Notes: generated by a model not told the origin, from the sequence alone. Numbered from the stretch's first letter, positions 11,916 through 20,473 are shown. The stretch: DNA of 64,000 nucleotides from JAAYED01 sp040772225 (GCA_040772225.1 JAXGYO010000002.1:930001-994000), one strand, 5' to 3'. A program made the numbers and translations.

Positions 11916-13022
11916 TCAGGCAGAAACGGTATCACGCGCGGTGAATCCCACCGCCAGGCAAAAGACGATCCCGATGATTACGGCGATGGGCCCATAGGGC
12001 GCCGGCCCAGCAGGCGCGCTGGCCAGGTTAAAGTTGTGTGCAAAGCCAGCGCCGACGAGCATGCCAAGCACGAAAACGCCTGCGTCGGCATCACCCTCCC
12101 CCGACATGAACACCTGACGTCCCGGGCAGCCACCCGCTAGCGTAAATGCCAGACCGGAGAGCACCATGCCTCCAAAGTTCCAGAGCACGCTGGTATGGCT
12201 CACCGGCTGTCCTTCGAATCCCGGGCTGAACTGCCCAAGGATCAGGTTAGTACCTACGCCCGCGATGATCAACGCGATGACACCATTCAACAGATAGGTA
12301 TCGCGCACCAGAATCAAGTCACGGATGGCGCCCACGGTGCAAAAGCGGCTACGTTGCGCAAGAAATCCGATCACCAACCCAACAAGCAGAGAAACGGCTA
12401 TAGGCGCGTAGGCAGCCCCGGGTCCAGTAGTAGAGAAAAAGATAGGGCCGGTCGGATCACCCTCCGCGGTGCGCCCAAACAGAGGGGCTGTCAGTAACAG
12501 AATGAGGAGCGCGGCGGCAAAGGCCGGCATCACCCAGCCGGCTGCGGCCGGAGCGGGCCGGTTGCGGCCAAGGCTGTAGCCATTCTTGAGAAACTGGACG
12601 CCAATGACTATCCCAACCACAAGGCCTGCGATGGCCGGTATCGCGTTCCAATCTCCGCCAGCCAGGCGCAGGTAGGCACGCCACGGGCAGCCCAGGAACA
12701 CCAGAGCACCGATCATGGCAAAAGTACCCAGGAAAAAGCGCACGAGCGGAGCCGATCCAGCCCTGGGCTTGTACTCTTTGTAGATCAGGGCGGCGATCAG
12801 GGAGCCAAAGATAAACCCGGGGATCTCGGGACGCAGGTACTGCACAACTGCTGCGCGGTGGAGACCAAGAGCCCCCGCAATGTCTCGGGTGAAGCAAGCG
12901 ACGCAGATCCCCATGTTCCCGGGGTTGCCCAGGTAGACAAGCAGAGGGGCCAGGATGCCTACGGTGGCGCCGGTCACAATAGGTCCCCAGCGCGAGATCA
13001 GGAAACGACTGAGCCGACTCAT
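11916..13022 (-). CDS. yedE: YedE/YeeE-family putative selenium (or sulfur) transporter
   Basis: Polytopic membrane protein of 368 residues with about ten hydrophobic helices. Conserved blocks match the YedE group annotated as a putative selenium transporter: GNPGNMGICVACF, LGLHRAAVVQYLRPEI, GALVFLGCPWR and LAGGCPGRQVFMSGEGD, each with a cysteine that could relay the substrate. Two ATGs are possible. I prefer 13022 because GAGAGGAG is eight to nine bases away, whereas it touches the ATG at 13031. The TusA-like gene follows 17 bases later. The assignment to selenium rests on family association and on the divergent selenocysteine msrA. Confidence 0.85.
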   Translation of the reverse strand: MSRLSRFLISRWGPIVTGATVGILAPLLVYLGNPGNMGICVACFTRDIAGALGLHRAAVVQYLRPEIPGFIFGSLIAALIYKEYKPRAGSAPLVRFFLGTFAMIGALVFLGCPWRAYLRLAGGDWNAIPAIAGLVVGIVIGVQFLKNGYSLGRNRPAPAAAGWVMPAFAAALLILLLTAPLFGRTAEGDPTGPIFFSTTGPGAAYAPIAVSLLVGLVIGFLAQRSRFCTVGAIRDLILVRDTYLLNGVIALIIAGVGTNLILGQFSPGFEGQPVSHTSVLWNFGGMVLSGLAFTLAGGCPGRQVFMSGEGDADAGVFVLGMLVGAGFAHNFNLASAPAGPAPYGPIAVIIGIVFCLAVGFTARDTVSA

Positions 13023-13323
13023 AGCGAGCATCTCCTCTCAGGTGTAGGTTACGATGGTATGCAACCCGATCGCCCCCACCTGATCGGGGTGTCATCTATG
13101 GGGACGTTCCACACCGAAAGGAGGTGCTGGCTTCGAGGTGCATCGGGACAGCGGCGTGGCTACACGACGTGCAGCCTTGCCTAGAGCTTCACGTCTGACG
13201 ATGCAAGGCCATGAGCATATCCTCCTCTCCAATGTTGTCGAACGCCCGCACTCTAGTACAGGCAGGCTAAGCTGTCAATGAACCGCCACCTGAGCAAGTA
13301 TACAAGACCAAATTTGTCCGAAA
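13023..13323. other. Intergenic region between yedE and msrA
   Basis: About 300 bases upstream of both divergent genes. I looked for a selenocysteine tRNA and found none. A perfect Shine-Dalgarno string (AAAGGAGGT near 13120) on the plus strand is not followed by a usable start. Nothing protein-like is seen. The yedE promoter must lie here but no clear -35/-10 pair stood out. Confidence 0.4.
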
Positions 13324-13351
13324 TTGACAGTTTACGTCAAATAGATATTCT
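13324..13351 (+). promoter_or_regulatory. Promoter for the selenocysteine msrA gene
   Basis: TTGACA (13324-13329), a 16-base spacer and TATTCT (13346-13351), in a locally AT-rich patch. It lies 37 bases before the ATG at 13389, which has GGGAGA as ribosome site. The presence of a strong, intact promoter argues against the gene being a dead relic. Confidence 0.65.
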
Positions 13352-13388
13352 ATTCCTACCGTAATGGACGCGCTCTCGGGAGATACAA

Positions 13389-14162
13389 ATGTCGTATCGA
13401 TCCAGTCTAACGATTCACCCAGTGCTTGCGGCTGCCGTGCTGCTCGTTATCCTGGGACTACTGGCGATGTCCTGTTCGCGCACCGCACAGAATGAGGAGA
13501 CCCTTGTGAACACCACACTCCGCCCGTCCATCGATCAGGCTCAGTATGCGAACGTCGAGACAGCCACATTTTCCCTGGGTTGATTTTGGGGCGTCGACGC
13601 CCGGTTCGGGCGTCTTCCCGGAGTGATTCGGACTCGCGTTGGTTACACCGGCGGTACCAGTGCGAACCCGACCTACTATGCGATCGGAGATCATAGCGAG
13701 ACTGTGCAGATCGACTTTGATCCCACGCAGATCAGCTATGAGGAGCTCTTGAGCGAGTTCTGGGACAGCCACACCCCGACATACCAGGGTTACTCTGCGC
13801 AGTACAGGAACATCTTGCACTACCACAACGAAGCGCAGCGTCAGGCCGCTGAGGACAGTCTACGCAAGGTGGCAGCTGAACTGAGCCGTCCAGTGCTCAC
13901 CGAGATACGCCCCGCCAGCGCTTTTTACATGGCGGAGGACTATCATCAAAAGTACTATGTACGGAGCGACCGTTTCTGGAGTCAGGAGATGGAGACGCTG
14001 TACCCAGACCCCGCGCGCTTTCGCGACTCGACACTTGTGGCACGCATCAACGGGTGCCTGGCCGGGTATTGCACCCGCGAGCAGCTCCAGGGCGAGATCG
14101 AGAGCTACGGATTAAGCCCCGCGGGGGAAAAGGCGCTGAAAGGGCTCGTGCGTTCCCGGTGA
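13389..14162 (+). CDS. msrA: Selenocysteine-containing peptide-methionine sulfoxide reductase A, lipoprotein
   Basis: One continuous frame of 257 residues if the TGA at 13581-13583 is read as selenocysteine (Sec65). Canonical MsrA has GCFWG at its active site; here the codons read G-TGA-FWG, then GVDARFGRLPGVIRTRVGYT, so the TGA replaces exactly the catalytic cysteine codon. The upstream part ATFSLG also belongs to the MsrA core. Downstream are YTGGTSANPTYY, ETVQIDFDPTQISY and QYRN, typical of the family. Two cysteines near the C terminus (NGCLAGYC) could resolve the selenenylsulfide. Residues 1-30 form a signal peptide with a lipobox-like LAMSC, so the enzyme should be exported and lipid-anchored. 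It reduces methionine-S-sulfoxide in damaged proteins. A hairpin fitting a bacterial SECIS follows the TGA. Read conventionally, it appears as two fragments, 13389-13583 and 13623-14162. Confidence 0.87.
13596..13614 (+). promoter_or_regulatory. Bacterial SECIS-like hairpin
   Basis: An eight-base-pair perfect stem (GACGCCCG with CGGGCGTC) closes a three-base GTT loop. The stem begins 12 bases after the TGA at 13581-13583 and the loop 20 bases after it. Known bacterial SECIS hairpins have a small loop with a G among its first bases at about this spacing, for SelB binding. It lies inside the msrA coding frame, as bacterial SECIS elements do. A competing palindrome at 13589-13602 is noted. Confidence 0.75.
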
Positions 14163-14197
14163 GCTACCAGCGCCCGGGTAAGGCTCTGGCGCGCACG

Positions 14198-14226
14198 TTG
14201 ACGACCGGGCACGATCCGCCTATGAT
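14198..14226 (+). promoter_or_regulatory. Promoter for the FtsX-type permease
   Basis: TTGACG (14198-14203), 17-base spacer, TATGAT (14221-14226). It lies just past the msrA stop, so the permease has its own promoter. The start codon at 14308 is about 80 bases farther. Confidence 0.6.
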
Positions 14227-14307
14227 GTGCGGCAGGGCGCGACCAGTACATGCCTGAAAATCGCTGGCTGGCCACAGATCACTGCTAAAGGTGGAAAACG
14301 ACCACTC

Positions 14308-17181
14308 ATGAAGCATCTGTCCCCGCTCTGGTACGCATTACAGCGTCTTCGTAGCCGTGCGTTCCTCAACATACTCATCACCCTGTCCATGGCCATCATC
14401 GTGGCCATTATGGTGGGCGTTCCTGTGTTCTCTGAGGGCGTCAGCCGTCTGATCCTGGGCGAGGAGCTCAACGCACGTACCCAGTCGCTGAACAGACCGC
14501 CCTTTTCTGTGCGCTACTATGGCCTTCCCAAAACACGCACACCACTCTCGATCGATACTGGCGCCCAGATTCAGGAATGGCTCGCAAACTCGCTGCGCAG
14601 TGAAGTAGGCCTGCCCGTTACCGAAAGCTATGCCCAGTACCAGAGCCCACCTTTCCGCGTCCGCATTCCAGGCAGGGTCTATACAACGCAGGATCCGGAT
14701 CTCACCACCCTGCGAATCGCTCTGGTAGATGACATCGAGAACCGGATAGAGGTCGGCGCGGGCGTGCCCTTTGGCCAGATCGATGATCCCAGTGTGCTCA
14801 ATGTCTGGGTGACACGCGAGATGGCAGATGCGCTCGCGATGCAAGTCGGCGAGGAACTCGACATCGCCTACTTTTTCCGGGCAGGCGTCGAGCCTATCAG
14901 GATCAAAGTGGCAGGATTCTGGGAAGCGCTCGACGAGATGGACCCCTACTGGTACTGGGAGCCAGCCAAGCTCTTCCAGGATGTGGTCATTACCACACGT
15001 GAGCAGTACGAAGCCCACATATCTCCTATCACACCCGAGGGTTTCGGCTTTGTCTTCTGGTACTTTGTGCTGGACGATAGTCGCATGGCGCTGGATGAGG
15101 TGCCGCAGTACATCGAGGCCCTGAGCGTGATCGAGAACGAGGTCGTCAAGCGCGTCCCGGATGGCAAGATGGACTATTCGCCGGGCCCCGAGCTGATACA
15201 GGCACAGGCGCGCAAGACCGTCCTGTCAGACACGCTACTTACCTTTGCGCTGCCGCTCATGGGCATCCTGGCATCCTTTATCGCATCAGTCTCCTTTGTC
15301 ACAGCGCGCTTTCAGGTGCGCGAGACAGCGATCGTGCGCAGTAGAGGCACAAGCCGGTCTCAGTTGATGGTCCTGTCGTTGTTGGAGACAGTGCTCATCC
15401 TGATAGTCGCCACGCCACTGGGGCTCTTTTTCGGTCTGGCCCTCGCCCGGCTGATGGGCTACTCTTATGGATTTCTGCAGTTTATACACAGAGATGCCCT
15501 GCAGGTCAACCTGATCGCGACCAATGTGACGCTCGTTCTGATCGCGCTCTTCGTGAGTATCAGTTCACGCCTCCTGCCGGTCTGGCTGGCAACTAGATTC
15601 AGCATCGTGACCTATGAGCGCGACCGCGCAAGGTCGGTCTCTGGTGGCCATATTCTGCGAATCCTGTTGCTGGTCTTCCTTGCACTAATCACTTACTACG
15701 CCTACTACCAGCTGCAACTGGGAGGACCTCTCAGTTTGATGGGCTACCGCGCCGGAAGCGAGCAAGGGCGCGACCCGCTGCTCGTGCTGGCTCCCACGCT
15801 GTTTCTATTCTCTTCGAGTCTTCTGGCGGCCGAGCTCTTTATCCTCCTCATGCGGCCGTTGGCTCTCATCGCCAGGTTCTTGCCGTCGCCCTCGGTGTAC
15901 TTTGGCTGGACCAGCCTGGTGCGCGAGGGCCAGCACTATCGCACGCCGGTGTTCCTGCTGGTGCTGTGCTTGAACCTGGGCGTGTTCTATGCGTCTCTGG
16001 CCAGGAGCGCAGACATCTGGATGGTGGACAGACTGCAATACCAGGTTGGCGCTGACCTGACTTTTGAACATCTCTCCAGCGGAGACGCTAGCTCCGCCGG
16101 GGTCATCCCGTCGGACTCCTGGCTGCTCCCCGCCTCGGCCTACAAGAGCATCGCGGGCGTCGGGCAGGCCACGCGAGTCGCCAAGTTCCAGGCAAGTCTG
16201 AACTTGCCCCGAGGCACCATCAGCTATCGACCGGGCGCCCGAGCTCCCTTTGGTCAGCAGTCGAACGACGACGAGGTGCCAGAAGTCAGCCTCTTACTGA
16301 TTGACCGCCTGGAGTTTCCGAACGTGGTCTACTGGCGAAGGGACTTTAGCCCCGATTCGCTGGGTAGCCTGATGAACCAGCTGGGCGCCAACCCAAACGG
16401 CCTGCTGGTGCCGCGCACCGTAGCCGAAAGGTTGCCTGCCGGATCTGAGGAAGAACTCAACATCGACATCAGCCTGGACGGCGTAGTGCATACCATCACG
16501 TTCCGCATCGTCGGCGTATTTGATTATTGGCCCACGATGCCACAGTCCAGCCCGCTCTATGTCGTCGGCAATATGGAATACATCGAGCGCGAGATCGGCG
16601 GCGCCTTCCCGCACGGGATCTGGATGCGTCTGAATGCTGGAGCAGATCCTGATGCGATCCTTGAGGCGATCGAGCTAATGGATGTCACACCAGGCCGCCC
16701 GGTGATCCTCAGTGAGCTGATTGCAGAAGACCAGCAGAATCTGGAGCGTATCGGCATCTTTGGGCTGCTCACGGTCTGCTTCCTCACTGGCGCCGTACTC
16801 TCAGGAACGGAGCTGCTGATTTACAGCTATGCGAACTTGACGGGGCGTACAACGCGCTTTGCCATGCTCAGGGCAATCGGCATGCGCGGTCGCGAAATCG
16901 TGGGCATTGTATCCAGCGAGTACTTGCTCGTGCTGATATACGGTGTGGTGGCAGGCATCATCGTGGGGGTCACGGGCGCGCAGCTCTATGTGCCATATTT
17001 CCCCCTCACCCAGGATCCTGCATCCCAGATCCCGCCGTTCCTACCGATCGTGGACTGGAGCAGCACCATCTGGATGGCGGTCGGTGTCACCCTCGCGCTG
17101 GTCATCATCGGGGGCGTCATCCTGTCCAGAGTGGTTCGCCAGCAGTTGTTCCAGGTGCTGCGCATGGGTAACCAGGAATAG
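14308..17181 (+). CDS. FtsX-domain ABC transporter permease
   Basis: Large membrane protein of about 957 residues of the MacB/FtsX-LolC permease type. An N-terminal helix (near residues 15-40) is followed by a long extracytoplasmic region. Next come a three-helix FtsX core starting around TLLTFALPLMGILASF, further helices, a second long soluble region, and a C-terminal FtsX core around IGIFGLLTVCFLTGAVLSG. Such permeases work with a cytoplasmic ATPase in lipoprotein or peptide export, or mechanotransmission. No ATPase gene is adjacent. I start at the ATG at 14308; an AAAGGTGG lies somewhat far upstream, so the start is not certain. It has its own promoter at 14198. Confidence 0.8.
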   Translation: MKHLSPLWYALQRLRSRAFLNILITLSMAIIVAIMVGVPVFSEGVSRLILGEELNARTQSLNRPPFSVRYYGLPKTRTPLSIDTGAQIQEWLANSLRSEVGLPVTESYAQYQSPPFRVRIPGRVYTTQDPDLTTLRIALVDDIENRIEVGAGVPFGQIDDPSVLNVWVTREMADALAMQVGEELDIAYFFRAGVEPIRIKVAGFWEALDEMDPYWYWEPAKLFQDVVITTREQYEAHISPITPEGFGFVFWYFVLDDSRMALDEVPQYIEALSVIENEVVKRVPDGKMDYSPGPELIQAQARKTVLSDTLLTFALPLMGILASFIASVSFVTARFQVRETAIVRSRGTSRSQLMVLSLLETVLILIVATPLGLFFGLALARLMGYSYGFLQFIHRDALQVNLIATNVTLVLIALFVSISSRLLPVWLATRFSIVTYERDRARSVSGGHILRILLLVFLALITYYAYYQLQLGGPLSLMGYRAGSEQGRDPLLVLAPTLFLFSSSLLAAELFILLMRPLALIARFLPSPSVYFGWTSLVREGQHYRTPVFLLVLCLNLGVFYASLARSADIWMVDRLQYQVGADLTFEHLSSGDASSAGVIPSDSWLLPASAYKSIAGVGQATRVAKFQASLNLPRGTISYRPGARAPFGQQSNDDEVPEVSLLLIDRLEFPNVVYWRRDFSPDSLGSLMNQLGANPNGLLVPRTVAERLPAGSEEELNIDISLDGVVHTITFRIVGVFDYWPTMPQSSPLYVVGNMEYIEREIGGAFPHGIWMRLNAGADPDAILEAIELMDVTPGRPVILSELIAEDQQNLERIGIFGLLTVCFLTGAVLSGTELLIYSYANLTGRTTRFAMLRAIGMRGREIVGIVSSEYLLVLIYGVVAGIIVGVTGAQLYVPYFPLTQDPASQIPPFLPIVDWSSTIWMAVGVTLALVIIGGVILSRVVRQQLFQVLRMGNQE

Positions 17182-17374
17182 TTTTCGCTGCACGGCTCGA
17201 TTGGTCGTCGCTCCCGGATAGGGCCGGATGATCCCAGCGGAGCCAAACGCATGAGGGCATTTTGACACTCGGCGCCAAGCCAAGTATTCTGTGCGCACTG
17301 AATCAGGTCTTACAAATAGTCATCCTGTGCAGCGTTCAAGGTTGTTCGTCTGTTGAGGATTGGGCAGTTGTCAG

Positions 17375-17403
17375 TTGACACAGCAAGTCGCGTCTCCTAA
17401 AAT
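17375..17403 (+). promoter_or_regulatory. Strong sigma-70-type promoter with no evident gene
   Basis: TTGACA (17375-17380), 17-base spacer, TAAAAT (17398-17403). An AAGGAG ribosome site and an ATG (17424) follow within 25 bases, but that frame stops at its fourth codon (TGA). Confidence 0.5.
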
Positions 17404-17485
17404 GCCTTTATCAAGGAGAAGTGATGGCCGTCTGACAATCGCCAAGAGCGAGCGTCAATCAACGGTGATCGATGTTCCCATCGAG

Positions 17486-17509
17486 AACCAACCGATTGAC
17501 CGGTTGGTT
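17486..17509. repeat. Operator-like inverted repeat
   Basis: AACCAACCG and CGGTTGGTT are perfect inverted copies separated by six bases. Palindromes of this size and sequence type are common operators for TetR-family repressors. It lies about 80 bases downstream of the orphan promoter. No regulator gene is nearby. Confidence 0.45.
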
Positions 17510-18240
17510 TGTTGCGTTTTGGGGACCAGGTGGTTCCCGGGCAGCCGCTCCCTTTGAGGCCTGATCCAATCAGTGGCGATATCGGCAATGGCTCGGCGAT
17601 GATGCATTACAACCCATAGAGGGGAGGTGGTCGAACACAGAGAGGTGAGCGTGGCGGTTCCTGGCTCAGCCGTTGGACCCAATAGGGCCCAGGCACGGCC
17701 AAAGAACCCCTGGGCGGTGGCTCTGGTAGCGCGGCAATGAACCCCAGGAAAAGGCCAGCAGATTCGACAGCCCTGTAGACCCGGTCAGATGCCTTTCCCG
17801 CAGGATCGCAAAGTCCGCACAGCCCAGCCTTCTCACCCGGCAAGCTCTGTCTCCTGACAGAAACGTCAGCCGCGCAGTTCGCGCAGCCAACGTGTCGAGC
17901 CGGCAAAGAACCAGGCCCACGAGCGGCGGCCACATAAGCGCCGACCGCACGCAACTCCCTCACAGACAATCCTGTATTTGTCCCTTTTGCACGATCATGG
18001 CGCATGCAGCACCGGCTCCGCTCCCCCCCGTGCGCCGAGTTCTGGCTCTCAGATAGTGGACAAGACGAGGTCCAGAGGTTAGGCAACACGCATCTCGACA
18101 GATCGATCGGCACAGTCGGATCGACAGCCGAGGGGGTAAGCCGAAAGAGTTTGCGATTATCCGGCGCGGTCATTCGGTGGAGCCCGTTCCATCGCGCCGT
18201 GCAGCGGGGTGAAAGTCCGGAAATTGGAGAAAGGGATACT

Positions 18241-19224
18241 ATGAGAGCATACATTGCCCGTCGATTCTTGTACATGGTGCTTATGATGATCATGGCGTCA
18301 GTCGTGTCCTTTGCGGTGATCACATTACCGCCCGGAGACTATATGACGTCATACATTATGCGCCTCAAGGCTCAGGGACAGGATGTCGGTCTGGAAGAGG
18401 AGCTCGCCCTGCGCCGGCAGTACGGACTGGATCAGCCTTTGCCCGTTCAGTATTTCAAGTGGGTCTCTCGATTCATCAAGGGAGACATGGGCCGTTCCTT
18501 TGAGTACAACCGTCCCGTCGTTGAAGTACTGATGCCCAGATTGGGCATGACCATGATCGTGTCCATTGCTGCACTCATCGTCACCTATATTATCGCCATC
18601 CCCATCGGGATATACTCGGCGCTCAACCAATACTCGATCCCCGACTATATCTTTAGTATCATCGCCTTTGCCGGCGTTTCCATGCCGAACTTTTTGCTGG
18701 CGCTGATACTGATGGTGTTCGCCTACCGTACCTTTGGCGTCAGTATTGGTGGCCTTTTCTCGCTCGAGTACGTGGACGCACCGTGGAACTGGGCCAAAAT
18801 CGTCGACCTGCTCAAGCATCTTCCCATTCCGCTGGCGGTAATCGGCCTCTCGGGCACGGCCTGGCTGATGCGCACCATGCGTGCCACCCTGCTCGACGAG
18901 ATCCACAAGCCCTACGTGCAGACCGCACGCGCCAAGGGCCTCAAAGAGGGTCAAGTGCTTCGCCGGTACCCTATCCGCGTCGCCCTGAACCCGATCGCCA
19001 GCACCATCGGTTGGCAGCTGCCCAACATCTTCTCAGGACAGACAATCGTTGCCATTGTCCTTGACCTGCCGACGATCGGACCGGTGCTCTTGCGTGCGCT
19101 GATGACCGAGGACATGTTCCTGGCAGCGAGCACGGTCATGATCACGACCGCCCTGACGTTGGTCGGGACGCTTTTGTCGGACCTGCTCCTGGGCTGGTTG
19201 GATCCGCGCATCCAGGTTGGTTAA
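18241..19224 (+). CDS. Opp/Dpp-type ABC importer permease (DppB-like)
   Basis: Inner-membrane permease of 327 residues, first of a pair for peptides, nickel or oligosaccharides. The N terminus MRAYIARRFLYMVLMMI and the first helix followed by a periplasmic loop with LRRQYGLDQPLPVQYFKW are typical of DppB/OppB. The coupling loop reads TARAKGLKEGQVLRRYPIR, the EAA motif that docks on the ATPases. I start it at the ATG at 18241 (GAGAAAGGG upstream); the open frame reaches 18004 but without family similarity. The partner permease follows after 60 bases. Neighbouring sugar genes suggest the cargo is an oligosaccharide or sugar acid, an inference. Confidence 0.92.
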   Translation: MRAYIARRFLYMVLMMIMASVVSFAVITLPPGDYMTSYIMRLKAQGQDVGLEEELALRRQYGLDQPLPVQYFKWVSRFIKGDMGRSFEYNRPVVEVLMPRLGMTMIVSIAALIVTYIIAIPIGIYSALNQYSIPDYIFSIIAFAGVSMPNFLLALILMVFAYRTFGVSIGGLFSLEYVDAPWNWAKIVDLLKHLPIPLAVIGLSGTAWLMRTMRATLLDEIHKPYVQTARAKGLKEGQVLRRYPIRVALNPIASTIGWQLPNIFSGQTIVAIVLDLPTIGPVLLRALMTEDMFLAASTVMITTALTLVGTLLSDLLLGWLDPRIQVG

Positions 19225-19284
19225 TCGCCTCGACAGCTGCGCATACAGCGCCAGTTTGCCGATCATTCTGATAGGGAGTTGAAA

Positions 19285-20433
19285 ATGGATGGTCTTTCGG
19301 CCCCGGGCTCCGAATCCTTGGCCAATGCTTCCCATGCATCGCTGACGGACGAGGAACGTGTATACGTTGCCTCGCAGTGGCAGCTGATGTTCCGCCACTT
19401 TAGGAGGCACAAGCTCGCGGTGATCGGCGCCGTCGTTGTGCTGATCATGTACGGCATTGCGATCTTTCACGGCTTTCTAGCACCGTACGACAAGTTGACC
19501 CGATCCGAGTACATGTACATGCGTCCTCAGACGCTGCAGTTCAACGACGGCAACGGGTTCTCGCTTCGTCCTTACGTCTTTGGCATCACGGCCACCTCTG
19601 ATCCCAAGACGTTTACGCGAACGTTCGTCATTGACGAGAGCGTCAGGTACCCGGTCAAGTTCTTTACCCCGGGAGATACGTACAGCTTCCTTGGCCTGTT
19701 CAATACCGATATCCACCTATTTGGCGTGGATGCGCCCGGGCACATCTATCTGCTGGGCACCGATGACCTCGGCCGAGACCTGTTCTCCCGTATCATGTAT
19801 GGTTCAGCCATCTCCCTCTCTATCGGTCTGGTGGGTGTGCTGACCAGCTTTATACTGGGAATCACCCTCGGCGGTATCTCCGGTTACTATGGTGGCGTGG
19901 TGGACACGCTTATCCAGCGCGTGATCGAGTTCCTGATCTCGATTCCTACGATCCCACTCTGGATGGCCTTGAGCGCCGCGGTGCCAGCCAGCTGGACTGC
20001 GATCCAGGTCTACTTTGCAATCAGCATCATCCTGTCACTCCGTGGCTGGTGTGGCCTCGCACGTATTGTGCGCAGCAAGATGCTGGAGGTGAGCCAGTAC
20101 GATTTTGTGATGGCGGCCAAGCTCGCAGGCGCCAAAGACAGACGCATCATCGCCACTCACCTGATACCGTCTTTCATGAGCTTCTTGATTGTGGATATGA
20201 CGTTGTCTATCCCGAGCATGATCCTGGGTGAGACGTCGCTCAGCTTCCTCGGACTGGGCCTGCGCCCGCCTGTGGTGAGCTGGGGTGTTCTGTTGCAGGC
20301 AGCCACCAACATCCGTACGGTGGCCACCTACCCCTGGATCATGTGGCCAGGTGCTTTCCTGATCGCAACTGTACTCGCGTTCAATTTCATGGGTGACGGC
20401 CTGCGCGACGCAGCCGATCCCTACAAGATCTAG
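19285..20433 (+). CDS. Opp/Dpp-type ABC importer permease (DppC-like)
   Basis: Second permease of the importer, 382 residues. Six helices with an N-terminal soluble stretch and a long first periplasmic loop (about residues 55-155) with HLFGVDAPGHIYLLGTDDLG, the DppC-family GTDxxGRD region. The coupling loop is AAKLAGAKDRRIIATHLIP and the C-terminal block is ILGETSLSFLGLGLRPP. AGGGAG is six bases before the ATG at 19285. It forms the membrane channel with the DppB-like protein. Confidence 0.92.
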   Translation: MDGLSAPGSESLANASHASLTDEERVYVASQWQLMFRHFRRHKLAVIGAVVVLIMYGIAIFHGFLAPYDKLTRSEYMYMRPQTLQFNDGNGFSLRPYVFGITATSDPKTFTRTFVIDESVRYPVKFFTPGDTYSFLGLFNTDIHLFGVDAPGHIYLLGTDDLGRDLFSRIMYGSAISLSIGLVGVLTSFILGITLGGISGYYGGVVDTLIQRVIEFLISIPTIPLWMALSAAVPASWTAIQVYFAISIILSLRGWCGLARIVRSKMLEVSQYDFVMAAKLAGAKDRRIIATHLIPSFMSFLIVDMTLSIPSMILGETSLSFLGLGLRPPVVSWGVLLQAATNIRTVATYPWIMWPGAFLIATVLAFNFMGDGLRDAADPYKI

Positions 20434-20444
20434 AAACCCTTGTT

Positions 20445-20473
20445 CAAGGCCTGCCAAGTCTGGGCAGGCCTTG
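20445..20473 (+). terminator. Hairpin after the permease pair
   Basis: CAAGGCCTGCC (20445-20455) pairs perfectly with 20463-20473 across a seven-base loop. No T-run follows, so it may be a partial terminator or an mRNA-stabilising hairpin that lowers expression of the genes downstream relative to the permeases. Confidence 0.45.

Larger units (their letters stand above)
17182..18240. other. Non-coding region of about 1 kb
   Basis: No frame here looks protein-like. The longest, on the minus strand at 17607-18323, has low-complexity composition, no family motif and overlaps the next gene. The region holds an isolated strong promoter (17375-17403), a 9-base inverted repeat (17486-17509) and little else that I can name. 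It may be the remains of a lost gene, such as a regulator or the binding protein missing from the transporter downstream, or may encode an RNA. Confidence 0.45.

Noticed and set aside
13032..13388. Selenocysteine tRNA gene between yedE and msrA
   Set aside because: No long acceptor/variable arm and no TCA anticodon stem-loop could be found.
13581..13583. TGA in msrA as an ordinary nonsense mutation (pseudogene)
   Set aside because: Its exact match to the catalytic Cys codon, the SECIS-like hairpin, the intact promoter, frame and downstream sequence, and the adjacent YedE operon make recoding more likely than decay.
18200..18240. RNase P or group II intron-like string (GTGAAAGTCCGG)
   Set aside because: Only a short match; the surrounding conserved structure is missing.
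17607..18323. 238-residue minus-strand frame in the 1-kb gap
   Set aside because: Low-complexity composition, no motif, overlap with the well-supported permease start.
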